Source: CAZNQW01 sp964575225 (GTDB lineage Bacteria > Chloroflexota > Anaerolineae > JAAYZQ01). From it: DNA of 14,961 nt. The notes under the pieces were generated by a model. The model was not told where the DNA came from, made no database searches, and saw only the letters and a program-made list of their open reading frames with translations. A program made the position numbers and the translations under genes. The stretch is taken from assembly GCA_964575225.1 (NCBI GenBank), contig CAZNQW010000087.1, positions 1 to 14,961 of the forward strand. Reading direction: 5' to 3'. This document shows positions 14,168-14,961 of this stretch, in pieces; within the stretch, counting starts at the first letter, position 1; every line of letters begins with the position of its first letter.

Positions 14168-14889
14168 ACTATTCCTGGTTGATGCTAGACGCCGACGGCA
14201 CCCTGTTCGACTATGATCGGGCAGAGACCCTGGCCCTATCCCGCTCCTTTGAGGACCTGGGCCTGGCCTTTGACCCGGGCTATGTGCCCATCTACCGCGA
14301 CATCAACGACCGGTTGTGGAAGGAATTCGAGCGGGGCGAGGTGACCCAGGCCCGCCTGCGGATCAAACGGTTCGAGCAGCTTGCCGAGGCGCTCCGGCTC
14401 GACGTCGATCTGCCAGCCCTTAGCCGCCGTTACCTGATCCGCCTGGCCGAGGGCACCGTTCTCATAGAGGGGGCCGAAGCCCTGCTGGGAACGTTGCACG
14501 GTCGGGTAGGCCTGTTGCTAATCACCAACGGGCTGACTGAGGTCCAACGCCCGCGCCTGATGCGTTCGACCATCGGCCATTACTTCTCGCACCTGATCAT
14601 TTCCGAGGAGGTGGGTGCGGCCAAACCCCATCGGCCCATCTTTGACGTGGCCTTTTCTTACATGTCCCATCCACTCAGGGAAGAGGTGTTGATCGTGGGC
14701 GATAGTCTGACATCCGACATCCAGGGCGGCAGCGACTATGGCATCGATACCTGTTGGTACAATCCGGCACGGCGCCCGCTTCCCTCGAATATGCAGGTCA
14801 CTCACCAGATCCACAGCCTCGCTCAGCTCTTGCCCATTGTCGGCCTCAATGGAACAGGCTCTGGATGTGGCGAGGGCGCGCCGGCCTGA
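14164..14889 (+). CDS. HAD-superfamily phosphatase, YjjG-like nucleotidase
   Basis: A 241-residue haloacid-dehalogenase-type hydrolase. Motif I is DADGTLFD with nucleophile Asp9 and Asp11, motif II is the Thr in LLITNG, motif III is the Lys in GAAKPHRPIF, and motif IV is VGDSLTSDIQGG. A helical cap lies between motifs I and II (about residues 20-95), typical of subfamily IA. The LDADGTLFDYDRAE start and the ISEEVGAAKPHRPIFDVAF block resemble YjjG, which dephosphorylates non-canonical pyrimidine nucleotides. The substrate is inferred by similarity only. Its start overlaps the transporter stop by 4 nt, so the two are co-translated; a link between transport and phosphate removal is possible but unproven. 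Confidence 0.9.
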   Translation: MNYSWLMLDADGTLFDYDRAETLALSRSFEDLGLAFDPGYVPIYRDINDRLWKEFERGEVTQARLRIKRFEQLAEALRLDVDLPALSRRYLIRLAEGTVLIEGAEALLGTLHGRVGLLLITNGLTEVQRPRLMRSTIGHYFSHLIISEEVGAAKPHRPIFDVAFSYMSHPLREEVLIVGDSLTSDIQGGSDYGIDTCWYNPARRPLPSNMQVTHQIHSLAQLLPIVGLNGTGSGCGEGAPA

Positions 14890-14928
14890 CCAGGCCCCCC
14901 GGGAGGACCCTAGGAGCCTGCTGAACAA

Positions 14929-14943
14929 CCCCCTGTGTGGGGG
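14929..14943. repeat. Short GC hairpin near the right edge
   Basis: CCCCC pairs with GGGGG around TGTGT, flanked by ACAA and TTGT. No T tract follows, so it is a weak terminator candidate for the transporter-phosphatase pair. The adjoining GGAGCCTGCTGAACAA resembles the end of some insertion sequences, but the window stops too soon to judge. Confidence 0.35.
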
Positions 14944-14961
14944 CAATTGTACCTTTACAAC

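Overview
The window is a GC-rich bacterial chromosome segment built mainly from two tandem amino-acid biosynthesis operons, both on the minus strand and so read from high to low coordinates, followed by a short plus-strand block. A run of 10 N inside one gene shows that it comes from a draft or metagenome scaffold. The LysW carrier-protein genes, a DUF4332 helix-hairpin-helix protein, a fused shikimate kinase/3-dehydroquinate synthase and dispersed GC-rich palindromes fit a Chloroflexota (Anaerolineae-like) bacterium. That assignment is inference from gene content and was not tested by any search.

Arginine region (about 1-5209, minus strand). A strong promoter (TTGACA, 17 bp, TATAAA) precedes a leader of about 208 nt, then a small HicB-like protein, argG, argH, lysW, lysX and lysY; lysY runs off the left edge. 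LysW is the small acidic carrier whose C-terminal Glu is loaded with the amino acid, LysX is the ATP-grasp ligase that loads it, and LysY reduces the phosphorylated carrier-bound intermediate. The kinase, aminotransferase and hydrolase of the route (LysZ/J/K) are not in the window and probably lie beyond the left edge. ArgG and ArgH turn citrulline into arginine, so the carrier route here most likely makes ornithine for arginine.

The most interesting element is the leader of that operon. It encodes an unannotated 29-residue peptide with its own ribosome binding site and the core NNRRSSRRPK; all four Arg codons are CGA. It is followed by an intrinsic terminator. Segments between the peptide and the terminator can pair in mutually exclusive ways (protector 1:2, antiterminator 2:3, terminator 3:4). 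This is the trp/his type of ribosome-mediated attenuation, here tuned to arginine and placed over a LysW-type pathway.

Aromatic region (about 5598-12026, minus strand). Gene order in transcription is a 754-residue methyltransferase-like protein with decayed catalytic motifs, aroE, aroC, an aroK-aroB fusion and aroQ. Together these give five consecutive catalytic activities: 3-dehydroquinate synthase, dehydroquinase, shikimate dehydrogenase, shikimate kinase and chorismate synthase. DAHP synthase and EPSP synthase are absent from the window. The promoter at the head of this operon places the likely transcription start on the A of the first ATG, suggesting a leaderless mRNA. The 388-bp gap between aroQ and the arginine promoter holds REP-like palindromes.

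Plus-strand block (about 12226-14889). A consensus promoter, divergent from the aromatic operon, drives a DUF4332 protein that ends at an intrinsic terminator. After it come an MFS transporter, interrupted by the assembly gap, and a translationally coupled HAD-family (YjjG-like) phosphatase.
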